From NCBI RefSeq assembly GCF_013697085.1, contig NZ_JACEFT010000006.1, positions 62,001 through 126,000 on the forward strand: a stretch of 64,000 nucleotides of DNA. The letters run 5' to 3'. Positions 1-9,121 of this stretch are shown piece after piece (the first letter of the stretch is position 1; each line of letters begins with the position of its first letter). Source of the stretch: Billgrantia kenyensis (GTDB lineage: Bacteria > Pseudomonadota > Gammaproteobacteria > Pseudomonadales > Halomonadaceae). Below the pieces are notes generated by a model. That model was not told where the DNA came from. It worked only from the letters and a program-made list of their open reading frames with translations, and did not search any database. The translations under genes and the position numbers were made by a program.

Positions 1-182
1 ACCCTTTCACCGGGTAATGCAAGCAGGCACAGCCTGCCGTTAGGAAACCGGCAGACTAGCACGGCGCGGCGACAGCCCTCCAGCGGCGTGCAGGCTTGCT
101 GCCTTTCGTCTAAAATATTTCGCCTTGTCATGAAGTACGAAACGGACCATTCCCCGCACGAGAGCAGGAGCCCATCAGTCCC

Positions 183-1442
183 ATGGCCCAGCATAACGCC
201 TTCTATGCCCAATCTGGCGGTGTCACCGCCGTGATCAACGCCAGCGCCTGCGGCGTGATCGAAGCCTGCCGACAACACTCCGACCGCATCGGCAAGGTCT
301 ATGCCGGCCACAATGGCATCATCGGCGCCTTGACCGAGGACCTGATCGATGTCAGCCAAGAATCGGACGAAGCGATTGCTGCCCTGCGTCATACACCAGG
401 AGGCGCCTTCGGCTCATGCCGCTACAAGCTCAAGGATATCGAGAGTCACCGCACTCAGTACGAGCGGCTGATCGAGGTCTTCAAGGCCCATGACATCCGC
501 TACTTCTTCTACAATGGCGGCGGCGACAGTGCAGATACCTGCCTCAAGGTGTCACAGCTGTCCGAGAAGATGGGCTATCCGCTGACCGCCATTCATGTCC
601 CCAAGACCGTGGACAACGATCTGCCGATCACCGACAACTCTCCCGGCTTCGGCAGCGTGGCCAAGTACATCGCCACCTCCACCCTGGAGGCCTCACTGGA
701 CATCGCCTCCATGTGCGCCACTTCGACCAAGGTGTTCGTGCTCGAGGTGATGGGCCGCCACGCCGGCTGGATCGCCGCCGCCGGCGCGCTGGCCGGAGAG
801 GGCGAAGGCGAGCCGCCCCATCTGGTGATCTTTCCCGAGGTACCCTTCGAGCGCAGCAAGGTGATGGCTCGCGTCGAGGAGTGCGTACAGAAGTACGGTT
901 ACTGCGTGATCGTCGTCTCCGAGGGTGCGCGCTACGAAGACGGCACCTTTCTTGCCGACTCCGGCAACACCGATGCCTTCGGCCATCGCCAGCTCGGCGG
1001 CGTGGCGCCGACCCTGGCCGGCATGGTCAAGCAGGATCTCGGCTACAAATACCACTGGGCGGTAGCCGACTACCTGCAACGGGCGGCACGGCACCTGGCC
1101 TCTCGCACCGACGTCGAGCAGGCTTATGCCGTGGGCCAGCAGGCCGTGGAGCTGGCCATCGCCGGGCAGAACGCCATGATGCCAGCCATCAAGCGAGTCA
1201 GCGATGCCCCCTACGAGTGGCGGATCGAGCCCGCTCCGCTGGCCGAGGTGGCCAACCGGGAGAAGTTCATGCCCAGCGAATACATCCGGGAAGACGGCTT
1301 CGGCATCACTGCTGCCTGCCGTCGCTACCTGGCCCCGCTGATACAGGGCGAGGACTACCCTCCTTTCGAGAACGGCCTGCCCAAGGTGGCGAACCTCAGG
1401 CTGGCCAAGGTCGAGCGCAAGCTACCCGACTTCAAGCTCTGA
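183..1442 (+). CDS. pfp: PPi-dependent 6-phosphofructokinase
   Basis: Reversible phosphorylation of fructose-6-phosphate to fructose-1,6-bisphosphate in the cytoplasm, probably using pyrophosphate instead of ATP. The 419-residue protein is full length. The phosphoryl-donor loop reads GGGDS (112-116) rather than the GGDGS of ATP enzymes. The active-site segment reads PKTVDND (140-146), where the Lys replaces the Gly of ATP-PFKs and is the classical marker of PPi dependence. MGRHAGW (190-196) is the sugar-binding MGR motif. An AGGAG lies upstream but at long spacing from the ATG. The gene ends at a strong terminator and sits close to inorganic pyrophosphatase (3453-3983), which would compete for the same PPi pool. 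PPi use is inferred from residues, not proven. Confidence 0.93.
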   Translation: MAQHNAFYAQSGGVTAVINASACGVIEACRQHSDRIGKVYAGHNGIIGALTEDLIDVSQESDEAIAALRHTPGGAFGSCRYKLKDIESHRTQYERLIEVFKAHDIRYFFYNGGGDSADTCLKVSQLSEKMGYPLTAIHVPKTVDNDLPITDNSPGFGSVAKYIATSTLEASLDIASMCATSTKVFVLEVMGRHAGWIAAAGALAGEGEGEPPHLVIFPEVPFERSKVMARVEECVQKYGYCVIVVSEGARYEDGTFLADSGNTDAFGHRQLGGVAPTLAGMVKQDLGYKYHWAVADYLQRAARHLASRTDVEQAYAVGQQAVELAIAGQNAMMPAIKRVSDAPYEWRIEPAPLAEVANREKFMPSEYIREDGFGITAACRRYLAPLIQGEDYPPFENGLPKVANLRLAKVERKLPDFKL

Positions 1443-1465
1443 AAGCGCCTCGCCCCCTCAAGCTC

Positions 1466-1497
1466 GAGCCCCGACCCAGGTCGGGGCTCTGTTTTGT
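1466..1497 (+). terminator. Rho-independent terminator of pfp
   Basis: An 11-bp stem GAGCCCCGACC/GGTCGGGGCTC (1466-1476 and 1479-1489) is followed by TGTTTTGTT. It lies exactly between the convergent pfp and kinase/phosphatase genes. The T-run is only on the plus-strand side. Confidence 0.85.
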
Positions 1498-3261
1498 TCA
1501 GCGCAGCAGCCAGGAGAGCAGCAGCAACAGCAGCAGTATCGCGGCTATCCCCTGCCAGAAGTTGGCCGGGTCGCGCAGAAAACGGCGCGGGTCGCGCTGG
1601 CTTGGCTTGGCCCCTTCCCCCTGATGGCGCAAGGCATAGAGCAGCTCGGAAAGGCGTCGGAAGCGTAGCGAACGCTGCGGGTCCAGGGCCCGGCGCAGGG
1701 TATCGTCGAGCTGGGGAGACACCTCGGGATTGAAAAGCCTGGCGCTGCGGTACTCGAGCTGCTCGAGATCGGTATGGCTGCGCAGCTGCTCCGGCGTCAG
1801 CTCGTAGGGCAGCTCGCCGGTGAGCAGCCAATAGATGGTCGAGGCTAGAGAGTACTGGTCGCTGCGACGGCCAACGCTGTCATCCAGGGCATATTCGGGG
1901 GCACTGTGTTCCGACAGCCCGGTTTGCCGGGCCAGTTCGCGTGAACGCCTGTGACCATCCAGGTCGCGCATATGGCAGGCACTGAAGTCGGTCAGTACCA
2001 CCTGACCATGGCTGTCGATCAGGATATTGTCGGGATGGATGCGCTGGTGCAGCAGATCTCGATGATGCAACGCCTGGATCGCCTTGCCCAGCTGCACGGC
2101 GATGTCGAGGCGCTGGGCCAGGCTGGCCTGAGGGTGGCGACGGGCCCACTCGGTGAGCGTCATGCCATCCACGTAGGCCATCAAGTAGTAGAGATAGCGA
2201 CGCGAGCGGGAGGACTCCATGACCCGGGCCACGAACGGCGACTTGACCCGTTCGACCACCCACTGCTGGAGCAGAAAATGCTCGAGGTAGACATTGCGAT
2301 TCGAGAGCTCCGGGCTCGGCGCCTTCATCACCATCTCGCGCTCGGTGTGGATATCGCGCACCCGATAGACCCGGGACTGGGCGGTCCGGGATAGCACCTC
2401 CTGCACTTCCAGGCCGTCGATGCGCTCTCCCGGCGAGAGCTCCGGCGGAATCGGCAGGTCGCCGTAGATACGCCCGGGGTGATCGCGCTCCAGCTCAGGC
2501 AGTTGATCGATACGCACCAGCTGGAAGCAGAACTGATCGGCCCCGTAACCGCGCTCCTGGGCCCGATCGCGAGCCACGGCAGCCAGCCGCTCGCAGGCAG
2601 CGTCGAGGTCGCTGGCGTCCTGCCGGATCGAACCGACATAGTCGGAAGGCATCAGCGTACCGCGGACTGCCTGGGTAGTGAAAACGAAGATGTCGCCCTG
2701 TTTAAGGGGCAACTGCAGATAATCGATATCGATACTGACATCCAGCCCCAACGCACGGGATGGATAGCGGTAGCCACCCAGGTCGGTAATGTGGTCTCGC
2801 GTGAGCTGCTCGAACTCGGCGCCGCGCAGGCGAAAGACGAGGGTATCCCCCATGTGGAAAAGATGGACTTCACGCCCGCGATAGACCATGGCCGACAGCG
2901 AAGCGACAAAGCTGCCGTTATCGACGAAATTGCTCTGGCTGTAGCACCAACCATTGAGCGCCCGCAGGACACGCGTGGCCGAGGTCTTGACATCCCAGTG
3001 ATCCGGGGTGGAAAAGTAGTCGGCCAGAAAGCCCCTGACGCTGAGATCGCCGGCCTGCTTGGCAATGGCATTGCGCGAGCTGGTGTCGCTGATGACGGCG
3101 CAGGCCCCCTTGGCCACGAATTGCCCGCTATCGGCGGGAATCCGCACCGACATGGAGCTACGATGCCGCCGCCTGTCCGGGGCCACAAAGGCCTGCCCGA
3201 CGCTCAGGCAGAGCCGGTTGGCCGGCAGGACACGCTCCTTCATGATATCGTCACTGATCAC
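1498..3261 (-). CDS. PP2C-like / protein-kinase-like fusion with C-terminal membrane anchor, both domains degenerate
   Basis: 587-residue membrane-anchored protein of the bifunctional Ser/Thr kinase/phosphatase family. Residues about 15-255 form a PP2C-like domain, about 280-550 a protein-kinase domain, and about 568-587 a hydrophobic tail anchor. Key residues are missing. The PP2C DG motif is D59-T60 and the SDG metal motif is TTQA (195-198). The kinase keeps Lys313 but lacks a Gly-rich loop, has HQRIHPDN (405-412) with Arg407 in place of the catalytic Asp, and has DFS (425-427) for DFG. A role as a pseudoenzyme scaffold is therefore likely. The GTG start has a GGAG six bases upstream; an in-frame ATG at codon 7 has none. 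It is convergent with pfp and divergent from ppa. Confidence 0.85.
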   Translation of the reverse strand: MISDDIMKERVLPANRLCLSVGQAFVAPDRRRHRSSMSVRIPADSGQFVAKGACAVISDTSSRNAIAKQAGDLSVRGFLADYFSTPDHWDVKTSATRVLRALNGWCYSQSNFVDNGSFVASLSAMVYRGREVHLFHMGDTLVFRLRGAEFEQLTRDHITDLGGYRYPSRALGLDVSIDIDYLQLPLKQGDIFVFTTQAVRGTLMPSDYVGSIRQDASDLDAACERLAAVARDRAQERGYGADQFCFQLVRIDQLPELERDHPGRIYGDLPIPPELSPGERIDGLEVQEVLSRTAQSRVYRVRDIHTEREMVMKAPSPELSNRNVYLEHFLLQQWVVERVKSPFVARVMESSRSRRYLYYLMAYVDGMTLTEWARRHPQASLAQRLDIAVQLGKAIQALHHRDLLHQRIHPDNILIDSHGQVVLTDFSACHMRDLDGHRRSRELARQTGLSEHSAPEYALDDSVGRRSDQYSLASTIYWLLTGELPYELTPEQLRSHTDLEQLEYRSARLFNPEVSPQLDDTLRRALDPQRSLRFRRLSELLYALRHQGEGAKPSQRDPRRFLRDPANFWQGIAAILLLLLLLSWLLR

Positions 3262-3302
3262 CGCTCGCTCCGATTGGCTGGCCGAACCGATTGACGTCAG
3301 CC

Positions 3303-3336
3303 ATCATACACGGTTGTCGCTGCCACAACCTGTCAA
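3303..3336 (-). promoter_or_regulatory. Possible promoter with dyad, kinase/phosphatase gene
   Basis: On the minus strand a consensus TTGACA (3331-3336) and a TATGAT (3303-3308) flank a 22-bp spacer. That spacer contains the inverted repeat GGTTGT-N7-ACAACC (3312-3330). The spacing is too long for an ordinary sigma-70 promoter, so this is either an activator-dependent promoter or coincidence. Confidence 0.35.
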
Positions 3337-3374
3337 CCAAAGCCCAAGCCAGGCAGACTCTCACCTATGTCGCA

Positions 3375-3404
3375 TTGCTAATCACCGGTCCAACTCCGTA
3401 TAAT
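3375..3404 (+). promoter_or_regulatory. Sigma-70 promoter of ppa
   Basis: TTGCTA (3375-3380) and a perfect TATAAT (3399-3404) are separated by 18 bp, about 50 bp upstream of the ppa start. Confidence 0.75.
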
Positions 3405-3452
3405 TCTGCGCATTTTGCGGTCCTCAACTTTTCGCCAACGTAGGAAGCGAAC

Positions 3453-3983
3453 ATGCACTTCGACCAAATCCCCGCCGGCAAGGATCTGCCCAACGATATC
3501 TACGTCGCTATCGAGATCCCTTCCAACCACACCCCGGTCAAGTACGAGATCGACAAGGACAAGGGCGCTCTTCTGGTAGACCGCTTCCTGGCCACGCCGA
3601 TGTTCTATCCGGCCAACTACGGCTTCATCCCCCACACCCTGGCCGATGACGGCGACCCGCTGGATGCGCTCGTAGTCACGCCCTACCCGGTACAGGCCGG
3701 CAGCATCATCCGCGCCCGCCCGGTCGGCATCCTCAACATGACCGACGAAGCTGGCGAGGACGCCAAGCTGGTCTGCGTACCGCACGCCAAGCTGACCTCG
3801 CTTTATGACGACGTCCAGGAAGTGACGGACCTGCCCGAACTGCTGCGCCAGCAGATTGCGCATTTCTTCGAGAACTACAAGGATCTCGAGAAGGGCAAGT
3901 GGGTCAAGGTAGAGTCCTGGGATGGCGCCGACGCTGCCCGCAAGGCCATCGAGAAGGCCGTGGCCGCCTACGAAAAGGCCTGA
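3453..3983 (+). CDS. ppa: Inorganic pyrophosphatase (family I)
   Basis: Cytoplasmic hydrolysis of PPi to phosphate, pulling biosynthetic reactions forward. The 176-residue length matches the bacterial family I enzyme. The signature D-G-D-P-L-D (D66, D68 and D71 region) supplies the Mg-binding aspartates, and the N-terminal KYE and YGFIPHT segments are typical. AGGAAG lies seven bases upstream of the ATG. It has its own promoter and terminator, so it is monocistronic. Being so near a PPi-dependent PFK, its activity sets how much PPi remains for glycolysis. Confidence 0.98.
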   Translation: MHFDQIPAGKDLPNDIYVAIEIPSNHTPVKYEIDKDKGALLVDRFLATPMFYPANYGFIPHTLADDGDPLDALVVTPYPVQAGSIIRARPVGILNMTDEAGEDAKLVCVPHAKLTSLYDDVQEVTDLPELLRQQIAHFFENYKDLEKGKWVKVESWDGADAARKAIEKAVAAYEKA

Positions 3984-4003
3984 GCCAGTTTGCGCGTTTC
4001 GAA

Positions 4004-4034
4004 CGGGCCGCCCAATGGGGCGGCCCGCCTGTTT
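4004..4034 (+). terminator. Rho-independent terminator of ppa
   Basis: A 10-bp GC-only stem CGGGCCGCCC/GGGCGGCCCG (4004-4013 and 4018-4027) with loop AATG is followed by CCTGTTT. Confidence 0.85.
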
Positions 4035-4192
4035 CGTGCGACATAAAAGCGCAGGAGCAAGGTTTCTAACGCAGCCGCCGACTGGGTTATCCTAGAGCCA
4101 TGGACAGCATGGATCCTGCGGGAACTCGGCGTATCGCTTCGGGTCTCTCGAACACCACGCCGGCCCGGCCTTGAATTATAGGAGCACCTGCG

Positions 4193-6055
4193 TTGACTAG
4201 CCCTCGCCTTGCCTTACGCCTGGTCTTGAGCCTGCTGCTGTGGCTGCCGCTCGTCGCCCAGGCTCAGTGGTTCTCCTCATCCTCGGGTAACCAGGGCGAC
4301 TTTCTTCCGGTCATGGAGGCCTTCCAGCCCAGTGCTTGGCATGATGGCGAGACCCTTTACATCGGCTTCGAGAATGCCGAGGGCTACTACCTCTATCGCC
4401 ACCAGCTCGGCGTAGAGAGTCGTGACGACTCGTTCGAGGTCGGCGAACCGACCATTCCGCCGGGCGAGTTCAGGAATGACGAATTCTTCGGCGATGTCTA
4501 CGTTTTCTATGATCGTGTCGTTTTCGAGGCACCGCTGGAAGGCGCCGCCGACGGCCCCCTGGACATCACGGTGCGCTTTCAGGGCTGCGCCGACGCCGGG
4601 CTCTGCTACCCCCCGGAAAGAGTCGAACTGCAGGCGCCCGCCAGCGCCATGCCGGCCGCCTTTGCCGGCTGGCGTGATGGAGGAGGTGGCGAGGGGGGCT
4701 CTGCCGCAGGGTCCGCCCCGCCTGCACTGCAGAGCCAGGACGGCCGCTTCAGTGCCCTGATCGGCGAAGCCAGCCTGCCCATGGTCCTTGGCCTGTTCTT
4801 CCTCGCCGGGCTGGGCCTGACCTTCACCCCCTGCGTTCTGCCGATGGTGCCGATTCTTTCCTCGATCATCGTCGGCCAGAATCCCACCCGGCCTCGCGCC
4901 TTTGCGCTATCTGCCAGCTACGTCGGGGGCATGTCACTCACGTATGCCGCGGCCGGCGTACTCATGGGGCTGTTCGGGGCCGGCCTCAACCTGCAGGCAC
5001 ACCTGCAATCGGCACCTGTGCTGATCGTCTTCGCCACGCTGTTCGCTCTTTTCGCCCTGGCCATGTTCGGCACCTTCGATCTGCGCCTGCCGCCACGGCT
5101 GGCCACTCGAGTCGATGGCTGGCAGGCCCGCGCCCAACGCAGCGGGCCGCTGGGGCTAGCCGGCGCCGGATCGCTCTCGGTGCTGGTGGTATCACCCTGC
5201 GTCTCGGCGCCACTGGCCGGCGCCCTGGTGTTCATCTCCTCCACCGGCGATGCCGCCATGGGAGGCGCTGCCCTGCTCGCTCTCGGCCTCGGCATGGGTA
5301 TTCCACTGCTGCTGGTAGGTACCTTCGGCGCCACCGCGCTGCCGCGCAGCGGCGCCTGGATGAATGGTGTCAAGATTGCCTTCGGCATACTGCTCCTGGG
5401 CGTGGCAGTCTGGCTAGTCGAGAGGCTTCTGCCCGCCTCCGTCAGCCTGCTGCTATGGGCGGCCCTGGCCGTTGGCAGCGCCCTCGCCCTGGGCGCTCTC
5501 TCGGTGAACCTGGCCCAGGGCTGGCCTCGGGTACGCCAGGCAGCGGGCCTGCTGCTGCTGGCATGGGGCATCGCCCTGGTATTCGGCGCGGCCATGGGAG
5601 GCAGCGATCCCCTGCGCCCACTGGCGACACACCCCACCTCCTCCCCCAGCCAGGAGAACATCGAGATCACTACCGTCGAGGACCTCGACGCCCTGCGCAG
5701 TGCGCTTCGCAACAGCTCCGGTCAGGAACAGCCCGCCTTCGTCCACTTCACGGCCGACTGGTGCATCTCGTGCAAGCAGATGGAGCGCCAAGTCTATCCT
5801 GACCCACAGGTGGCCGAGCAGCTGTCACAGTTTGCCCGCATCTATGTAGACGTGACTCGTACCGATGCTGCTACTCGCGAGCTTCTCGATCACTTCGGCC
5901 TGTTCGGTCCGCCGAGCCTGCTATTCTTCAGCGGGGAAGAAGAGGTCCGCGAAGCGCGTATCCAAGGCGAAGTGCGGGCGGGCGAGCTTGCCAGCCACCT
6001 GCAGGGCCTGCTCGACTGGCTCGAAGGCCAGGCCTCCACCCCTGAGGCTACCTGA
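4193..6055 (+). CDS. dsbD: Thiol:disulfide interchange protein DsbD
   Basis: Moves electrons from cytoplasmic thioredoxin across the inner membrane to periplasmic DsbC/DsbG and cytochrome c maturation proteins. 620 residues: signal peptide (1-25); periplasmic alpha domain with C132 and C138 (GCADAGLCY); an eight-TM core with the paired cysteines C214 (FTPCVLP) and C336 (SPCVSAP); and a thioredoxin-like gamma domain with WCISC (C524, C527). All six redox cysteines are present. The start is TTG with AGGAG eight bases upstream; no nearer ATG gives a signal peptide. It stands alone ahead of accBC. In Pseudomonas aroQ lies between them; here it does not. Confidence 0.96.
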   Translation: MTSPRLALRLVLSLLLWLPLVAQAQWFSSSSGNQGDFLPVMEAFQPSAWHDGETLYIGFENAEGYYLYRHQLGVESRDDSFEVGEPTIPPGEFRNDEFFGDVYVFYDRVVFEAPLEGAADGPLDITVRFQGCADAGLCYPPERVELQAPASAMPAAFAGWRDGGGGEGGSAAGSAPPALQSQDGRFSALIGEASLPMVLGLFFLAGLGLTFTPCVLPMVPILSSIIVGQNPTRPRAFALSASYVGGMSLTYAAAGVLMGLFGAGLNLQAHLQSAPVLIVFATLFALFALAMFGTFDLRLPPRLATRVDGWQARAQRSGPLGLAGAGSLSVLVVSPCVSAPLAGALVFISSTGDAAMGGAALLALGLGMGIPLLLVGTFGATALPRSGAWMNGVKIAFGILLLGVAVWLVERLLPASVSLLLWAALAVGSALALGALSVNLAQGWPRVRQAAGLLLLAWGIALVFGAAMGGSDPLRPLATHPTSSPSQENIEITTVEDLDALRSALRNSSGQEQPAFVHFTADWCISCKQMERQVYPDPQVAEQLSQFARIYVDVTRTDAATRELLDHFGLFGPPSLLFFSGEEEVREARIQGEVRAGELASHLQGLLDWLEGQASTPEAT

Positions 6056-6246
6056 CTTCGGATGACGTAACCGAACGCCGTTCGACCGGCTGGACATCCC
6101 CGGCGATTTTAGGCACACTCCGCCAACAACGCTCTTTGAGGCCGATAGCGTCGGCAATGTTCATCATCTTGTCGCGATCTATCGAAAGTTGGCTTGGGTT
6201 AACAGCGCCCTTGCCAGCGCCATTTACCCACCGGTCGAGACTCAAC

Positions 6247-6711
6247 ATGGATATCCGTAAGGTCAAGAAGCTGATCGAGCTGCTCGAAGAATCCAACATC
6301 AGCGAAATCGAGATTCAGGAAGGCGAAGAGTCGGTGCGTATCAGCCGCCACCCCAACGGGGTGAGCTGGCCCCAGCCTCCCATGCCCCAGTATGCACCTG
6401 CTCAGGCCATGCCCAGCCAGCCGGCACCCGCTCCCGCTTCAGGCCCCGCCGAAGAACCCCCTGCGGCCGCCTACCAGGGGCACGCCTTGACCTCGCCCAT
6501 GGTCGGCACCTTCTACCGCAGCCCGGCACCTGGCTCCAAGCCGTTCGTCGAGATCGGCCAGAACGTCAGGAAGGGCGAAACCGTGTGCATCGTCGAAGCC
6601 ATGAAGATGATGAACCAGATCGAAGCCGATCGTGACGGCGTCATCGAGGCCATTCTGGTCGAGGACGGCGAGCCGGTCGAGTTCGACCAGCCGATGCTCG
6701 TCATTTCCTGA
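6247..6711 (+). CDS. accB: Biotin carboxyl carrier protein of acetyl-CoA carboxylase
   Basis: Carries biotin between the biotin carboxylase and carboxyltransferase active sites in the first step of fatty acid synthesis. 154 residues: N-terminal dimerisation segment beginning [13 protein letters not shown], a Pro/Ala-rich linker (about 42-76), and the biotinyl domain with EAMKMMN, where Lys120 is the biotinylated residue. The frame stays open upstream to 6136, but the N terminus aligns with the family at 6247, so I chose that start even though the Shine-Dalgarno is weak. It is 27 bp upstream of accC. The biotin it needs is made by the bio genes at 21.6-27.7 kb. Confidence 0.96.
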   Translation: MDIRKVKKLIELLEESNISEIEIQEGEESVRISRHPNGVSWPQPPMPQYAPAQAMPSQPAPAPASGPAEEPPAAAYQGHALTSPMVGTFYRSPAPGSKPFVEIGQNVRKGETVCIVEAMKMMNQIEADRDGVIEAILVEDGEPVEFDQPMLVIS

Positions 6712-6738
6712 TCTTTCACCGACACTGGCGGACTCCCT

Positions 6739-8079
6739 ATGCTGGACAAGGTTCTCATCGCCAACCGCGGCGAGATCGCCCTGCGAATTCTGCGTGCCTG
6801 CAAGGAGCTGGGCATCAAGACCGTCGCGGTTCACTCCAAGGCCGACCGCGAACTGATGCACGTTCGCCTGGCCGACGAGGCCGTATGCATCGGCCCGGCC
6901 CCCTCGGCACAATCCTATCTGAACATTCCGGCGCTGATCAGCGCTGCGGAAGTGACCGATTCCAGTGCCATCCACCCCGGCTACGGCTTCCTCTCCGAGA
7001 ATGCCAATTTCGCCGAGCAGGTGGAGCGCTCCGGCTTCGCGTTCATCGGTCCGCGGGCCGAGACCATCCGCCTGATGGGCGACAAGGTCAGCGCCATCGA
7101 AGCCATGAAGAAGGCCGGTGTACCCACCGTGCCCGGCTCCGACGGGCCGCTGGGTGACGACGAAGGCGACAACATGGCCATTGCCCGGCGCATCGGCTAC
7201 CCCGTCATCATCAAGGCCGCCGCCGGTGGCGGCGGGCGCGGCATGCGTGTGGTGCACACCGAAGGCCACCTGCTCTCGGCGATCAACGTGACCCGTACCG
7301 AAGCGCATTCGGCCTTCGGCGACGGCACGGTATACATGGAGAAATTCCTCGAGCGGCCGCGTCACGTCGAGGTTCAGGTGCTGGCCGACGGCCAGGGCAA
7401 TGCCATCCACCTCTATGATCGCGACTGCTCCCTGCAGCGCCGCCACCAGAAGGTACTGGAAGAGGCCCCTGCCCCGGGCATCGATCCCGAGGCACGTGCC
7501 AAGGTGCTCGAAGCCTGTCGCCAGGCCTGTATCGAGATCGACTATCGCGGCGCCGGCACCTTCGAGTTCCTCTACGAGGACGGCGAGTTCTTCTTCATCG
7601 AGATGAACACCCGGGTGCAGGTTGAGCACCCCGTCACCGAGATGGTGACCGGGATCGACATCGTGCGCGAGCAGCTCTGTATCGCCTCGGGCCTGCCACT
7701 GTCGATCCGCCAGGAAGACGTCAAGCTCAATGGCCACGCCTTCGAATGCCGCATCAATGCCGAAGACTCGCGTACCTTCATGCCCTCACCCGGCAAGGTC
7801 ACGCTCTATCATCCCCCGGGCGGCCTCGGTGTGCGCATGGACTCGCATCTCTATACCGGCTACACGGTACCGCCTCACTACGACTCGCTGATCGGCAAGC
7901 TGATCACCTGGGGGGATAGCCGCGAGATCGCCCTCACGCGGATGCGCAACGGCCTCGACGAGCTGCTGGTGGAAGGCATCAAGACCAATACCGACCTGCA
8001 CAAGGATCTGGTCCGTGATGGCCATTTCCAGCAGGGCGGCGTCAACATCCATTACCTGGAGAAGAAGCTCGGCTCCTAG
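6739..8079 (+). CDS. accC: Biotin carboxylase subunit of acetyl-CoA carboxylase
   Basis: ATP-dependent carboxylation of biotin on AccB. 446 residues, the usual length. The N-terminal domain begins [14 protein letters not shown]. The ATP-grasp core has the glycine-rich lid [12 protein letters not shown] and the catalytic [17 protein letters not shown] segment, and the C-terminal carboxylase domain is complete. It forms an operon with accB. A hairpin downstream (8112-8139) probably ends the transcript before prmA or attenuates into it. Confidence 0.98.
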   Translation: MLDKVLIANRGEIALRILRACKELGIKTVAVHSKADRELMHVRLADEAVCIGPAPSAQSYLNIPALISAAEVTDSSAIHPGYGFLSENANFAEQVERSGFAFIGPRAETIRLMGDKVSAIEAMKKAGVPTVPGSDGPLGDDEGDNMAIARRIGYPVIIKAAAGGGGRGMRVVHTEGHLLSAINVTRTEAHSAFGDGTVYMEKFLERPRHVEVQVLADGQGNAIHLYDRDCSLQRRHQKVLEEAPAPGIDPEARAKVLEACRQACIEIDYRGAGTFEFLYEDGEFFFIEMNTRVQVEHPVTEMVTGIDIVREQLCIASGLPLSIRQEDVKLNGHAFECRINAEDSRTFMPSPGKVTLYHPPGGLGVRMDSHLYTGYTVPPHYDSLIGKLITWGDSREIALTRMRNGLDELLVEGIKTNTDLHKDLVRDGHFQQGGVNIHYLEKKLGS

Positions 8080-8111
8080 GAAGCACTTCCCTGGTCCGCG
8101 CATCACTCCCG

Positions 8112-8139
8112 GCAGGGTGGCCACGGCCACCCTGCTTGC
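8112..8139 (+). terminator. Hairpin after accC, weak terminator or attenuator
   Basis: A perfect 11-bp stem GCAGGGTGGCC/GGCCACCCTGC (8112-8122 and 8125-8135) is followed by only TTGCGTTCG. The poor T-run suggests partial read-through into prmA. Confidence 0.6.
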
Positions 8140-8158
8140 GTTCGTCACGGAGAACCCC

Positions 8159-9073
8159 ATGCCCTGGCTGCAACTCAAGGCGCATATCGCCCCGGCACAG
8201 GCCGAACTGCTCGAGGAACTGCTGCTCGGCGAGGGCGCTACCGCCATCACCCTGCAGGATGCCCACGATGACCCTGTCTTCGAGCCCGAGCGCGGCACCA
8301 CGCCGCTGTGGCACGAAACCGTGTTGACCGGTCTCTATGACGATCTCGAGGGCCTCGAGAGCATGCTGGAGCGCCTGGCCGCGGCCTGGGCCGAAACCCT
8401 GCCCGACGAGCCCTTCCCGGTCATCGAGCACGAGCTGCTGGCCGATCGCGACTGGGAGCGCGAGTGGATGGAGGATTTCCAGCCTCTGCGCATGGGTCAG
8501 CGGCTGTGGATCGTGCCCAGCTGGCACGAACCACCCGACCCGGATGCCGTCAACCTGCACCTGGATCCCGGCCTGGCCTTCGGCACCGGCACCCACCCCA
8601 CCACGGCACTGTGCCTGGAATGGCTCGACGCCCTGGCGCTCGAGGGCGGCATCGACGGCACCGAAATGCTGGATGTGGGCTGCGGCTCGGGTATTCTCGC
8701 CATCGCCGCGCTGAAACTGGGGGCAGCAATGGCCATCGGCACCGACATCGACCCCCAGGCGTTGCAGGCCAGCCGTGACAACGCCGAACGCAACGATGTC
8801 GCGGACGCGCAGCTCACGCTCTACTATCCCGAGCAGCTCGAGGCCGGGCGACGCTTTCCACTGGTGGTGGCCAATATCCTCGCCGGCCCGCTGGTTGAAC
8901 TGGCGCCAACCATTGCCGGTCACGTGGCGCCGGGCGGGCGGCTGGCACTGTCGGGAATTCTCGAACCCCAGGCCGATGAAGTCCTCGATGCCTATCGCCA
9001 CCAGGGCCTGACGATGGATGAGCCGGAGGTGCGTGAAGGCTGGGTCAGGCTCAGCGGGCGACGCCAGGCCTGA
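8159..9073 (+). CDS. prmA: Ribosomal protein L11 methyltransferase
   Basis: Trimethylates ribosomal protein L11 using S-adenosylmethionine. 304 residues: an N-terminal substrate-recognition domain from MPWLQL, then a Rossmann methyltransferase with [12 protein letters not shown] (motif I) and VANILAGPL (motif IV, N-I-L-A). The frame is open further upstream, but the ATG at 8159 has GGAG seven bases before it and matches the family N terminus. It follows accBC, as in many gammaproteobacteria. Confidence 0.96.
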   Translation: MPWLQLKAHIAPAQAELLEELLLGEGATAITLQDAHDDPVFEPERGTTPLWHETVLTGLYDDLEGLESMLERLAAAWAETLPDEPFPVIEHELLADRDWEREWMEDFQPLRMGQRLWIVPSWHEPPDPDAVNLHLDPGLAFGTGTHPTTALCLEWLDALALEGGIDGTEMLDVGCGSGILAIAALKLGAAMAIGTDIDPQALQASRDNAERNDVADAQLTLYYPEQLEAGRRFPLVVANILAGPLVELAPTIAGHVAPGGRLALSGILEPQADEVLDAYRHQGLTMDEPEVREGWVRLSGRRQA

Positions 9074-9121
9074 ACCCGGGCGGCACCTATTGCCAACTTC
9101 ACCCTGCTCCTTCGGAGGCGT

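Noticed and set aside
2047..2061. HRD-like triplet in the kinase (RD at 401-402, HHRDLL)
   Set aside because: It is the helix preceding the catalytic loop; the loop itself, aligned by the P-D-N residues, is HQRIHPDN without the catalytic Asp.
6136..6246. N-terminal extension of accB
   Set aside because: In frame, but the AccB family N terminus matches [10 protein letters not shown] at 6247 and the extension is unlike the family.
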